Below are positions 46,046 to 58,900 of a DNA stretch of 64,000 bases, one piece after another. The notes below the pieces were generated by a model. That model did not search any database, had not been told where the DNA came from, and worked only from the letters and a program-made list of their open reading frames with translations. The stretch is from positions 5,642,001 through 5,706,000 of the forward strand of contig OZ234503.1 of the NCBI GenBank assembly GCA_965153455.1, read 5' to 3'. How positions within the stretch are numbered: position 1 is the first letter of the stretch; each line of letters starts with the position of its first letter. The position numbers were made by a program, and so were the translations under genes. This DNA is from Sphagnum compactum. Its lineage: Eukaryota; Bryophyta; Sphagnopsida; Sphagnales.

Positions 46046-47005
46046 TTATGCATGTAATCCTCTAAATTATATTTTTTGGTATATTAATTTATTGTACATT
46101 TACGTAAATTAGGATGTATGCTTTTCCCTTAATTTTTTTTAGGTGTATGAATAAGATTTTTCATTATGAAGGTTCATAACACCACATCAAAAAAACCCCA
46201 AAAATAATCTTATTTTTTTCCTATTTTTTCTTTTGGTGTATGAGAAAATACAACTCACATGTGTTTTTTTTGGCACCGAGTTAATTGCAATGCTTACTGA
46301 ATTTTCAAGAAGAATATACCTCTTTTACTTACACAGGGCCAAGGAGACAATAAGATGGAGACCGAATATACTGTGGTCACAATTGCCAGCAGCCCTGAAA
46401 CTCTATTGTTAATCCAAGGATTATGTAGCTGCTATGACACCACTGGACACAACTATTAGGATGATAGTTCAACTTTCCTTTCACCATGGAGAATATGCAA
46501 CAAAATTCAGCACATCCTTAGCAAGGATGTCACTTGCTAGAGTTATGTTTCTTCACTGAGCCAGAGGAACAAGGAAGAATCTTCTTGTAGTCTTCATTGA
46601 TGGTTCCTCTCCTTAGACTTTCTTTCTTGCAGTCCATGTCAATCCCTGTGGCTGGTTTGCATGAGGTGCTACCTTCCACTGAAGCCCAGGCTCATTCTCC
46701 ATATCACCCAGTCTTAATTCAGTCATCATGCACAAGAAGGAAATCTCTTGTAGTCACAATTGATTGATTCTAAACCTTCTTAAAACTCTAGTTGCAATAT
46801 GAACTTGCTTCTAAACCTTTGCCTTCTAAATCTTCATGGTAGCAACACACACTTAATTGATACTCTCACAGCTCTACTGGGTTGAGAAGATTTCTGCATC
46901 AGCAGCTCAAACTGGAAAAATGTACAGGTGTACTACCACCATCTAGAACCAGGTAGGAAAGGCAGGGCTAAGCATCTCATGTTAAAGAAAATTCCTATGT
47001 ACACA
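46046..47005 (-). other. Region downstream of XRI1-like gene
   Basis: Base composition rises in GC below about 46320, consistent with transcribed 3' sequence of the minus-strand gene. No coding exon is seen. Confidence 0.4.
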
Positions 47006-48796
47006 TCAATCCTTCGTCCTTAGAATTGTGATGGTGCCATTTCCCTCAGTACAGACTCTTGTGCAGGTAACTATTGACTTCCCCGAGAGGCTCACTCCTA
47101 GATTAGCTGATTTACTGTGCCTGAGATCACTGCCTCTGTAAAAATGCCCAGCATCACTCATTTTAGGTGTCAAAATAAGCTGATTAATGTCTGACAGTGT
47201 CATTGCTCCATCAACATCTGAAGGTTTCAACAGTGTGAAAGGATATGCCAATGGAATCGTGATTTTCAAATTCCTGCCTGTACTTGCATTGCTCCCTGCA
47301 ATAATTGAAACCCATAACAATTGAGTGTAATTGCTCTGTCCCAAAGACCCTGGTAAGAAAGAGTGGCATGCAAAATTTCATGAGAAACAAGATAGATGTT
47401 TTAGCAACTTCTGGAACAAAGAAACCCTTACCAGGTGTTGAAGGTTGACTCGAAAATGGTGTTCCAGGAACCTGCAGATTCCATTCTTCATAACACGATC
47501 TTGTTGACTGAGGAGTAGGAGAAAGCTTGCTTGAGTTCTGTGGAACTACAGCAATCAATAGAAAGAAGTTAGTCCAGTCTGCAAACACCTGATAAGAGAT
47601 GATTATGTGGGCAGTGGAGACTTGGTTCCAACACCATGTGGCATGGAAAACACTAGAGCTCTGATCAATTTCTGACCAAACCTCAAATTTATCAAAAAAA
47701 ACCCTCACAGCAAGACAATTAATTACCTGAGAATTCACAATAGGGACCTCCTGCCTTGCTGTACAATTTCACCACAAATAGCAAGTCCATCTCAGATAAC
47801 TGCATGAAATTTGCAAGCAACAGAAATTCTACAATGTTGAGAATAGTGAATGAAATTAATCAGATTTTTCACTCACATGTGACCGTTAGACCCATCAGTC
47901 TCTGCGATGCAAGCATCCATCCAGCTTTCTGCTGAGGGGGTCTTCTGGTTGTCACTTGATGAGCATGAAGCATCATCAACAATGTCATCTGCTCACACAA
48001 ACAAGCTTGTAATCTTGCATGCACCACAGTATCACATAGCAAGCATGCTTATCACAACAAGCTTCAACAAGAAAGACTACACACACAGTAGAATCTATGA
48101 AACCCAAGAAAACTTACCAGCATCACTGTAGAAACTTGATGGATTTAAGTTCAGAAATTCATCATCCTGCCCACCCTGTGTGAGAATACCAATGGATTCA
48201 GAATAGAACAGCTCAAGAAAAGGCACACAGATTGCACACGAGCATGCAAGCTTACAGAAATGCAAATATGAATTATGTTTCCAGCTAAAGCAATAGGCAC
48301 GCTCTTCTAGAAATAAAGGTTTAAGGGCCTCCACACCATACCTTAAAAGGGCCAAGGCTTGGCTCATAATGGGCAGCAGCATTTGCTGTCAAATCTTCAT
48401 TGAACAGCACCCGTCGTCGCTTGAGTGGAGGAACATTAGTCTCCAAGATGTTATTAGATACAAAGGTTTCTTGCACTGTGCTTCCCAAAGTAACCCCATG
48501 GCCAAGATCAGCTCGCATGTCCTTTTTCATTCCCTACTCTGAGTATACCTACCGAGTATACCAAGTCAAGCAGAACATACTGTTGATGGCAGAATAAATG
48601 TCACAGAAGAGATGGGAGCCCCCTTCAGCCAGCATGGAGTTCTTCAAAGGAGACATGATTTCTCTAAAGAGGAAAAGAAATGCAAAGAGATTCTGTAATG
48701 ACACTAACAGCTGTCTCCAGAACAAGGCAGCTTTTTCAGACCTCAATAATCCTCTTCAAACGCGTAACTGAGCACAAGGACTAGAACATACGATCT

Positions 48797-48840
<44 letters not shown>

Positions 48841-49347
48841 GCTGCTTAAGAAGAAATCTTCTCCAAAGGTAACCAGATTTCTCGCAGACAAGGAAGCCAA
48901 TCTCAATTCCATAATGTACTTGAAAGGAGAAATCCACCAAGAAAAGAGAGACAATTCCTCGTTCCACAGGCCAATTCTGTGTTTCAGGCGAGAAATCGGA
49001 CCTAGATCTTCATCGCCAGAGAGTCAGTCAGAAAGGTGAGATATGTTGGCAGATCCGGATATCTTCGTTTCTACAGTCTGATGTAGAACAATCGTGTTGG
49101 AGCGATTGTACTAGAGAAGTTTTCTATTGGCACAATTTGGGCAGATTTGTTGAAAGAGTACGAAAAGGACGACATAGGAAGCAGGATAGAATTCCGGACC
49201 TTCGATATTGCCATGCAGAGACTGATGAAGAAGTTCACAGTCCCTTCTCGCAATTGTTGCATCATCCTGCATCGTGACTGGAAACAGAAACCTCGCCGCG
49301 GCATCGAGCTCCTCACTTTGCGTCGTCAAATCCTCCCAGGGTGTCAT
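47006..49347 (-). CDS. XRI1: XRI1-like protein (X-ray induced, meiosis/DNA repair)
   Basis: The model with continuous phase is 49347-49292, 48663-48581, 48511-48342, 48166-48118, 47988-47884, 47828-47727, 47545-47432 and 47295-47006, giving 322 aa against about 300 in Arabidopsis XRI1. The C-terminal exon is diagnostic: IPLAYPFTLLKPSDVDGAMT with LSDINQLI, and the ending SGKSIVTCTRVCTEGNGTIT with ILRTKD, follow the XRI1 C-terminus (VAYPFAFIKPCG..GDVTLKDINQRI, FSGKPVV.KTKI.TEGG.GSITI.RTKG). Upstream are the basic PPLKRRRVLF (matching the VKRRRMLQF block) and SAESWMDACIAE (the WLxECF block). XRI1 is a small plant nuclear protein induced by ionising radiation, needed for meiosis and pollen development, and reported to bind MND1. 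The 5' end is uncertain: instead of the first three exons, translation could begin at ATG 48530 inside an extended third exon (about 282 aa). The junction between exons 5 and 6 is also chosen only by phase. Confidence 0.8.
48800..48838. repeat. (GA)n microsatellite in XRI1 intron 1 or leader
   Basis: An uninterrupted run of about 19 GA dinucleotides. It lies in intron 1 of the preferred XRI1 model, or in the leader if the downstream ATG is used. Confidence 0.97.
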
Positions 49348-50110
49348 TTCTGCAATAACGGACACAAAACAAGAGATAGGATCAATCCCGAAGAAGCTGC
49401 TAACCACCGGTGAAGCCGCTTGGAGAAGAAGAACAACCCCTGTAATCAACAAAATCTGCTCATAAGAGAACTAACAAGACAGAAACTACCGATCAAGAAT
49501 CACACTAGCATACGAAATCGAGTTTCTTATCAACAAATCCGCACCTAATCGTCGCAAAAATGCTACTTCTTAAATCATCCAAACGTCGTGCTACTCAACA
49601 AATCTGCCGGCAAGAAAGAAAGAAAGAAAGAAAGGAAAACAGCAAGAAGAAGACTGCCCCAGCACAGAATCCTAAAACTGCTCCCTTACAATAAACAACA
49701 AAGCTTCCCGGTCACAACAAAAGTCCAAACTCCGCCTTCCCTGCTCCTCCTCTCTACTACTCCAAAAACCACAGCTCCAGTTACAACCGCAGAAATCGCA
49801 AAAATGAGATTGAAAAACTTACTCGGAAATTTAATTTTTTCGCAATGTCAGCTCCTTAACCCCGCTCTTTCTCCTCCAAATAATTTTCTCTTCAGAAAAA
49901 ACCAGCGACAACGTTCGAACACAACAAAAATCCACAACCAAATTCCCCTCCAAAACACGCATGATCGCCAACTCTGCTCGGAATTTTGTAGTGCGCTTTC
50001 TACTGGCGTGCGGAGCGAGCGAGGGTTAGCGCCAGAAACAGGGGTAGCCTGTTTGGAGTGTGAAAGTTAGCGCCAGAAACAGGGGTAGCTAGTTTGGAGG
50101 GGGATCTGGT
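49348..50110 (-). promoter_or_regulatory. XRI1 5' flank
   Basis: Relatively GC-rich compared with what follows. It contains an (AGAA)n tract at about 49614-49640 and a 24-bp direct duplication (GTTAGCGCCAGAAACAGGGG with TAGC) at about 50024 and 50066. Beyond 50110 the sequence becomes AT-rich. The plus-strand open frame 49588-50070 shows no domain and is probably chance. Confidence 0.4.
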
Positions 50111-52330
50111 GACACTACCAGAATATTTATCTATTAATGAACGTTTTTTTTAATTAATTATTTAGAAATCTCCCAAATTATGAAGTAATGTTTTCCATTC
50201 GAAATTTGATTAAATTACACAAAAAATATTTTGAAAGGATATTTAAAACAAGATATATTTACCATGGTTAGAAATAACCTCAAAAGAATTGAGGGTTTCT
50301 AGCATGGTGTACCAGTGTAGGTGCTGCTGGTTCACCCAAGGTACCACTAACCATGGTAAATATCGGGTCCTAAGACTAAATCAATTTCCAATCAAGATTT
50401 CCTCGGTTGGCTTGAAAAAAGGCCACTAAAAGGCCCTAATTCGAGAAGGTGAAGGTACTACCAGCCGCGGGTGGCTCGTGGGTTTAGGGTTCACCTTGCC
50501 CCTCTATTACCTTCTACAAAATAACCTATCAAGAACTTGTTACTAGCAACCGAGCTCGGATTAAAAGATTTGTTGGTTGTTTCCATTGTAATGAAAGTGC
50601 TCTTGGGCGTTTTGAGTTAAAACAATAGATAATTCATGTTGGTGACCCATGGCATTTTGCTCTCAATATGAGCTCGCTACACAAGTTCCATCTTTATTGT
50701 TTCATGGCTATGGAGATTAATCATATCCCCCAGAAAATTGGCAACAATGCTAATTTGATGAAGGGTTGCAACCCTAGGGTTTAGGGCTTAGTAGCATTGT
50801 TTTTTTTTTTTCAAGACCTAACCATTTTCAAAACTTACTCAAAACATGAAAACACGATGAGCTCAAAAGCAATGACTTCATAATTCAAGTATATTGATCG
50901 TGCACACAAGTTTTACTTGAACAAATTTGACCATGCCATGCACAATTTGGTATGGAAAGTTATCAAATGTGAAAAAGTTTTTGTGCATACATAATAACAA
51001 CTAGTTGCAAGTGAAACCCAAAAAAACATGAGTAAAATGGAATTCAATTCAATTTCCGCTCTCCCCAAAGTAGTAGTTGTGTGCTATCTAATTTTTGCTT
51101 GAACTCAAAAAAAGAAACACATTACAAATTTTGGAGTGTTCAACACTTGCACATCACAACTACATGGATCTTAATGCAAACCAAAATTCGCAAGAAATTA
51201 GTTCCAATGCAACATCAAATAAACATAGAATTGAACTCTAAACATGCACTAGCGATGTCCAAATATTGTTCACCATGTCAAAAAAATCTCAAACTCTAAT
51301 TAATTATTCAAAGTTGAAACGACCACTCCCACAAAAAATAAAATCCCAAATCTAATTATTCAAAGTTAAAACAACCACCCCCACAAACTTGCACAAATCC
51401 ACATGCTTACAATGTTATTTCAAGGTTCACAAATTATGCCCACAAAGCTATGAGAAAACAAGGTATGCTAACGCTTATCTTGCCACTAGAGGAGTGGTTG
51501 TTTCAATGAATTGCAAAGGGGGGGAGGGGGTAAATTATTAACCCCCTCCCCCTTTTGCAATGTATTAGCCGAGCTTAGGGCAATCCGAATGAGCTTGCTC
51601 AACTACAAATTTTCAAATTTTTAGCGTCGTGTAGTTGAACATATGATGATGGAAGCTTTTGCTTAAGCTTCACCACTATAGTCACCATTTAAAAATAATC
51701 CCAAAAAATCATCTAGCAAGAAGCATTGCAAGTTACAACCATCGCATGAGGGTTGAATGGCAAAATGGCTAAGCAAGGGTATTAACCAATGGTGTGAGAG
51801 TATTCAATATGCAAGGTTAAAATTGAGGTTCATGTTCAAATTCTTTTGACCTAGACTCAAGACGACATTTTTTTAAAAAAAATCAACACAACAACCAAAC
51901 TATGAAACTAATGTCTTACTAAATCCAAAACCAAAAACAAAATCATGAAAAAACTTTCTTCAACATAAGGTCAAGATCTTTAAATAAGAATTTTTATTTT
52001 TTTTTAAATGTTGATAAGTAGGCTGAACTTTATAATTTAATTTTAATTAATTGTTAAAATTCATATCTATATGGACCCATGTTTTAATTTGATATAAAAT
52101 TTTATATTCATATAATTTTTAACATTGGGGAATGTGTAATATATACATGAAATTAGACCTGATTTGTGAATGGGGCCTCGAGATTCTTAAAAAAAATAAA
52201 AATTTAAGTGTTAAAACCAAAACCAGAAGGTTTAGAAATTAAACTCAAAGCCCGACAACCTGGAGAACCTCCAAATAAAATTTAAAATATTGAAACGAGA
52301 ACTAAGATATGTTTATTAAAGTAGAATTGC
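50111..52330. other. Intergenic DNA with a long inverted repeat
   Basis: No gene is seen. A near-perfect inverted repeat lies at 51511-51531 and 51540-51560 (TTGCAAAGGGGGGGAGGGGG against its complement, 8-nt loop). A telomere-like AACCCTAGGGTTTAGGG word occurs near 50770. Confidence 0.5.
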
Positions 52331-52334
52331 ACAA

Positions 52335-52830
52335 CATCTATCTATGAAGGAAGGTAGTTTGTTTTGTAGTGATGAGATCCACCAAACCAGGATGCTTCAG
52401 ATTGTGTTCTTAGTGTCTTTGGAAAGCTCTCAACCAGGAGGGGTGCATGGGCCTGGTTTCGTGGTGCTTGGACTGCGGTGCAAGGTGCAAAAGTTCTTGA
52501 ATATTGAATGATTTCTTCACTGAAAATTAAATTAAATCGTAGCTGAAAATTTCAGAGGCATTGGAATGTGCCTTTTGGTGTTGTTGGAAAGATCTTGATG
52601 AGCAGGACTTAATGGAATTTATTTGGTAAGATTTGGATTCAGAATGTGGGAGATACTGATTTCTGCCGCTGAAAATTCAAATAAATTCCAAAAAACCAGA
52701 TTTGGAAGGAAAATTTGGTTGAGGACTTAGACATTTAATTTCACTATCCAGAGTTACATACTGAGCACCGTTGGAGATGCTCTTCTAACACTTGGGCCAA
52801 CGGCACAAGCCACACTAGTTGATACTAAGT
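52335..52830. repeat. Dispersed repeat, long copy, with a MITE-like terminus inside
   Basis: GAAGGAAGGTAGTTTGTTTT, GAGATCCACCAAACCAGGAT and AAAAGTTCTTGAATATTGAA, then at the far end AAGCCACACTAGTTGATA, match the shorter copy at 54288-54580. The extra internal ~250 bp ends with CATACTGAGCACCGTTGGAG followed by ATGCTC (52757-52782). That is the right terminus of the MITE family, without a matching left terminus or TAA flank. Confidence 0.75.
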
Positions 52831-53212
52831 ACGAACTAGTAACATGACACCAAAGTGAGCCAACACTGCACCCAATAATAAGTAAATGGTGAGAAGCAAA
52901 CAACAGCAAGCAAGCAAGCAGAACCAACCTACATACAAACAAAGCAGCTGCAAGTGCTCAGAATATTATTGTACCCGTCATCGAATTCCTTATTAAAATG
53001 AGGATAGGTACCCTCAAAGATCTCTCTAAACTTTATTAATTCATTTCCGTGGACGATTGTGGCCAGAGCATGTTGAATGCAAAGAAGTACCATACCTGTA
53101 TTGGGCGGTTATTAGAAATAGGAATATACCCTCATGCAAGTAACAGGACGACGGTTCTTAATAATTCGCTACTCTCAGTTTCACCAAAATCAATAGACCC
53201 CCAGTTTTCGTA

Positions 53213-53264
53213 TATATATATATATATTTATTTATTTATTTATTATCATTATTATTATTATTAT
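53213..53264. repeat. Compound TA / TTTA / TTA microsatellite
   Basis: Runs of (TA)n, (TTTA)n and (TTA)n follow one another between 53213 and 53264. Confidence 0.9.
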
Positions 53265-54287
53265 TTTCGTGGTTTTCAAAAGTTTTCAAAAATCCAAATA
53301 ACCAACCATAAACTCATTAGTTTATTTATTGCCAGTGTATTTCTAAGACTAGTTACCGATCCTTAAACCTCTAGCACCTAACCTACCCTACTTAGGAAAT
53401 ATAACCGATGGTTCTCAAGGTGAAATATTTGAGAATCAACCCTAATGCATAACAAAGAAATTATACCCAAAAAAAAAAAACCTTAAAAATTTAATAATCG
53501 AGACTATTACTTTCACAATGAAATTGATGATCAAGGACTTTCTATTTTTTTTAGGGAAATTTTTTATATACTTTCATACCAGCCTATTATTATCATCGGG
53601 ATGAGATCTTTTTAAAAGCTTTTATGCCGACCAAGTCTTGGTATTAATGTCGGATGCTAATTTTTTTGGCTAGATATTGAGATTGGCCTGGTTTTATTTC
53701 TCAATTTTTTTTGTGGTTTTGGGGATTTCTTACAATTTTTTTCCAAATTATTTTTTCACAATATTTTTAAAAAAATTTACTGTAGAAAAATTCCTGGAGA
53801 AAATGCACCCCCTAACAACAAAAATGCTGATTGAGACAGATAGTACTTATTCATGTCCCTACCAGGCAAAGTACTTGTACAAGACGCGGACAGGTTTTTT
53901 TGTTTTTCACTATACTTAAAGACCGCGCAAACACAAAGGGGCATCTCTATCCTTGTTGCATTTAAGATCAAATATGAGCAATATCCGGGCCGTACCCTCG
54001 GGTCAGTTTCCACATTGACAAGGCAAAAAAAATTTATTTTCAAAAAATGAGATTTTTTTTCAAATTTTTGAATTTTCAAAAAAATGAGATTTTTTTTAAA
54101 AATTTTTTGAATTTTCAAAAAAAATTCCTTCGTCTACTATAATATATGAGTAGTGAAATTATTCAGAGTGTAGCTTATGATAACTATGATGATTTTCAAC
54201 ATGTCAACTTCATATTTTCATGAAATTTCATTTCACTATTTTGAGAATTATTTAATGACAAAACTGACCTTAGGGTAAGGTATCGAT

Positions 54288-54580
54288 CTATGAAGGAAGG
54301 AAGGTAGATTGTTTTGTTTTGTTTTGTTTTGTAGTTATGAGATCCACTGAACCAGGATGCTTCAAATCGTGTGTTCTTGGTGTCTTTGGAAAGCTCTTGA
54401 CGAGAAGAAGGGGGTGCATGGGCTTGGTTCCATGACGTTTGGACTTGCAGTGCAAAAGTTCTTGAATATTGAATGATACATTGTTCATACATTGCAAAAC
54501 AATGTTCTCATGTTCAGTTGCCCTATTTTGTAATGGGTTTACACTTGGGGCCAAGGCCACAGGCCACACTAGTTGATATG
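54288..54580. repeat. Dispersed repeat, short copy
   Basis: Homologous to the ends of the 52335-52830 segment: GAGATCCACTGAACCAGGAT, GGTGTCTTTGGAAAGCTC, CAAAAGTTCTTGAATATTGA and GGCCACACTAGTTGATA occur in the same order. A (GTTTT)n slippage tract is at 54310-54332. No coding capacity. Confidence 0.78.
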
Positions 54581-55513
54581 ATTTTGGTAGGTTATCTTAA
54601 ACAAGGATCCATCTTTAAAACTCGGGCATATAAGAAAAAAAAAAAAACCTAGCATTTTTTCTAGCATCCATAGGATGTGTATTTTGCTAGTGCAAACATG
54701 ATGAAACACTTTTTTCAGTGCTGCCCTTGGAATATATTTGTGATTAATTTGATAGGGTTTTATGGAGATTAAACATCAACATTGTAACAAGTTTAGGTAA
54801 TTTCAAATTAAAATTTTCAGAATTTTAGTAGTCGAGGAATAAATATGCAAAATACATCTTGTGTTGAACACATTTAATAGTAACCCAATCAATCCACCCA
54901 TCATGGCCAAATAATAACTACACTACACTCTCTTGTCCTCCTCGGCAGCTATTATCCCGAAAGTCATCCTGTCTTTGAGCCCTAGTTTGGCCCTCTAATC
55001 TCTCTTTGATCACTGATTTGAGTGTTTTTTAGTGTAAAATTCAATTAAGTTTTCTCATTGTTTTGTTAAACTTTTCCAATTTTTATATCGAAAAAATGAT
55101 AAAAAGAAACACTGGAACTTTCCACATGAACAAAACAAATAGGTTTTTTTTCCCCAAAAATTAATCCTTTCATTTTATGAATTCAATTTTTAAAAATTTT
55201 ATATGATCTACTATTTTCATATGAGATTGAAATTATTCAAATATGTGAAATCTGATTGTTATATTCCATCAGATTTTTCTTTAGTTTTTCTTCTGGATTG
55301 TTTTTTTTTAAATTTTTTAGAAATGTTGAATTTTATTTTATTTTGAAAATTTCAACATTTCTGAAAATAATATAATTATTGTCAAACTTGCCCAGGTACT
55401 AAGGTAGTCATAATCTGCAGCCTTTATTTCACCACTTTTGGTATCTTCTAAAGTCACTAATATCTTGAGTGCAAGCAAAAAATTTTGATGATCTAGAATG
55501 TCATGGTTCCTAA

Positions 55514-55900
55514 GAGCATCTCCAGCGGTGCTCAGTATCTGACCCAATGTGCAAAATGGATATTTTTCACATCCAAGTTTTGTTATTTATTTTTTGCAAC
55601 CCCAGCCATAACACGGAAACTGGGACAGCAAATATGTGGGGGGACTACTAACAGCAAACCACTTGGACCAATCATTATGATATACCAATGAGAAACACCG
55701 AGAAGCAGTCAGATCATATTTATTACACTCTTTTTTGCAGGTCTACACTCTATACTGTTGTTGCAGCTTTTAGGAGGCACGGCACAATGTGGGATTATGC
55801 TGAGACAAAACCACTTTCCTGAGCCAAACTGGCATGTTTTGACTTTTCTACATCCAATTTTACTGTGCATGATCACATGCGAGCACTGCTGGAGATGCTC
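55514..55900. mobile_element. MITE, PIF/Harbinger-like, 387 bp
   Basis: It starts GAGCATCTCCAGCGGTGCTC and ends GAGCACTGCTGGAGATGCTC, perfect inverted ends over at least 13 bp with one mismatch after that. The flanks are TAA at 55511-55513 and TAA at 55901-55903. The interior shares GCAAACCACTTGGACCAATC and TTTATTACACTCTTTT with the other copies. It encodes no transposase. Confidence 0.93.
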
Positions 55901-55903
55901 TAA

Positions 55904-58900
55904 CACTCTCTTACCATCCACAATGTGACATCAAAAGGTTAGTTTTTTCATCTTCTTTGTGCATTTCTAGATCAGCACTCAACACTATCGAAACTAACAA
56001 AACAATCACATGTCAAAATATCCACACAAGCCAACATTGTTGGAATTTCATCTATGGTGTTCAAAAACATTCCATGAAATAAACCCCCCAAACAAAAATA
56101 ATGAATTAACCTTGGTTGTCAATTGGACTAGCAAAATTGACAACCAAGGGGAAACAGTTAGAACCATGATTTGAAAAACAATTCCAACACAAGCACATTG
56201 CCCAATCATGCATAATGATTTGGAAAAGTAGCTCAAAGGATTTGAAACACAATATTATTTTGCAAAATTAATGATAATACCACTATCCAAATGTTCATCC
56301 CTAAACATCATCACAACGTTCATCAATCAAACTTTTTGGGTGCATGCCATGAGATTTTTGGATAAAGGTTTTCTAAAGGTTGTGGCATCATTTTTGCAGG
56401 TTGTGAAATAAAAAGAGAAAAGGTTTGCTTACCTACTTTGCTTTGAGCGATATAGTCTTGAGATTGCCTTTGATAAGATTGAACCTTCTTTCACATGCTC
56501 CCATGCAAACATGCATGTTGTGCACATGTCCAATGGTGCACAACAATACATTTAGTAACTTGAGAACCTTTGCGATTAAAACAATTGCAAAATGCAACTA
56601 CATTAGAAATTGCATAAGGATTTTGTTTGTCATTTTCTAATGGTTGAAAGAACTATGGAAATTTTTCTCTAAAAGATTAATGAACATGGATTTTAAAATA
56701 GAAATGCCATTATAGCCATAAAAATCCCACAATCACATAGCCATGCAAGTTACTCTGAGAAAATTTGATGATGATTTTAGCTCTGTAATGTCTAGAATTG
56801 CCCTATTTGCCATTTCAAACCATTTTACCTTTTCTTTTACAACTTTACAACAAAACTTCTGAGTCATTACAGTTTTAAAGTCCACCAACATCTAAAGCCA
56901 ATGGGTTGAAAATGCCCAAGGAAATAATTCAAGCTAGATGAATGGAAATTTGATAACTTGCATTCTTGGATTTATGGCAATCACTGCCATGAAATTCAAG
57001 GTCAAGAAAATATGTACTAAATAGATTGATAGTGGACAAGTCACCCCTTCCCAACACCCAACTTGTGAAATGATTGTTCAAGAATTGCTACACCCACCAA
57101 AAACAATTCCCAATTGAAAAAACAAGTTTCCAAAATGTTTCAAACTAATGTTTTCAACGTCGCGCAACATGGGTTGCAACAATTACTCACCATGGTGATC
57201 AAATGTATTGCACATACCACACATGATCATCAAATTGATTGCCTTTGCACTTGTTAAAATTGCACATCTTGCATCCTTGTTGCAACAATAAAAATGTATG
57301 TGAATATAGACTATAATGATAGATATTGAAAAATGGTTTTAGACACACCAGTTGTCTTGAAAAAGGGATTTTTGATAGAACATTCACTTCAAAAGTAATT
57401 AAAAGAAGCAAAGCACAATCCAAATCTAAAGTTCTTGAGATATGAACCTCAAGTTATTGAATTGTGCAAGTGTGATTAAATGTGCGTAAGGCTCTTTGAA
57501 CTTGTGTAAACCAACAAGAACATTTGCAATTAGTGCTTCTTGTTCATGGTCCAAAAACAACATGCCCACCTACATGAAAAGGTGATAATACGAAAACTTC
57601 ATCACAAACAAACTACCACATGTTTCTTGACACATTTTTGTAGTTGTTATTATTGTTCAAGCAACTATTCAACCACTATAACCATAAAAGCAATGAATTT
57701 CATGAAATTGCCATGTTTCTAAAACCTATAATACACACAAAACCTCCTTGGGCGATCCCAAAATTTGTCTCTACATTTTTTCTATTCCCATGAAAACTAC
57801 TACAACATTAAGTCAATTAACTTTTTGAGGCTATTTTCAAGAAGAAGAATTTCAAAGTGATACTTAAATCCTAACTTTCAAATAGCCCAACTTTATGATA
57901 AGACCAATGGATTAAGAGACTCTCCAAAAATAGCAAGATTTTCTACCATCACCAACAAATTTAACAACCATATATTATACCACAAATGGCATTTTGGATG
58001 GGTTGAAACTAGATGATTTTTTCAACAATAAGAAAACTTGTTAACTTGTATGTTTTGTTATTGCAAATCTTTAAAAAACCAATGTTACTGATTTTGTTTT
58101 TCTTTCTTTCAATTCTTGCAAGCTACATGCATGCCAACAATTAACTCTAACAACAAATTCCTTGTTGATTACATTATGAAATTGCCAACCAAGGTTTCTT
58201 GCAAGTTACATTCAAATTTTCAGCCAAGATTTGTTGCAATATGCATGAAAAATTTCTCATAAGATTTTTAACAAGTTGAATTTTAGAAAATTTGGCCAAT
58301 ATTTCTTGCAATCAAACCGCATGAAGAATTTCCAACCAAGGTTTCTTTACAAGCTACAATTCAAAAAAATTGACAAAAATTTCTTGCAAACTACATGAAG
58401 AATTTCCAAAACAAAACATTTTTCACAAGTTTTTTAAAAATTCCAACAATTCTTCTAATGATATCTTTTACCTAACATTTTTTCAAAGTTTTGTTAATCC
58501 TTGCAACCTTGGAATTCTACATGTCTAACGCACCCCCAAACTCCTTGATGGACTCAACTACGAGTCCAATTAAAGGTGAAAACAACAAAAGGATAAGGAA
58601 TTGGGGTACGTTCCTTGACTCGCAGCATTTCGAAGGTAGAGGGGCGTGCTGGAGCTCCAAGATGGGGGCTAAAACGAGTGACAAGCCAATCAATTATTCA
58701 CACTGACCTACACAAACCAAACAACAAGTTGGTTAGTGCGTAGTTAGAGCATTTTTGGTGCACGGATGAACCACAGGCAAATAAGGACTCACAAGACTCA
58801 CCACGGCCCGGACTTAGGGGAAGCCACCACCTTCCCCCTTATAGTATTTTTTGTGCCTAACCATGGGGCCTACATCCAAATGTCATTTTGTCTCGGGACT

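Noticed and set aside
49588-50070. A 160-codon plus-strand open frame
   Set aside because: It starts in an (AGAA)n tract, shows no domain and overlaps the presumed upstream region of the minus-strand XRI1-like gene.
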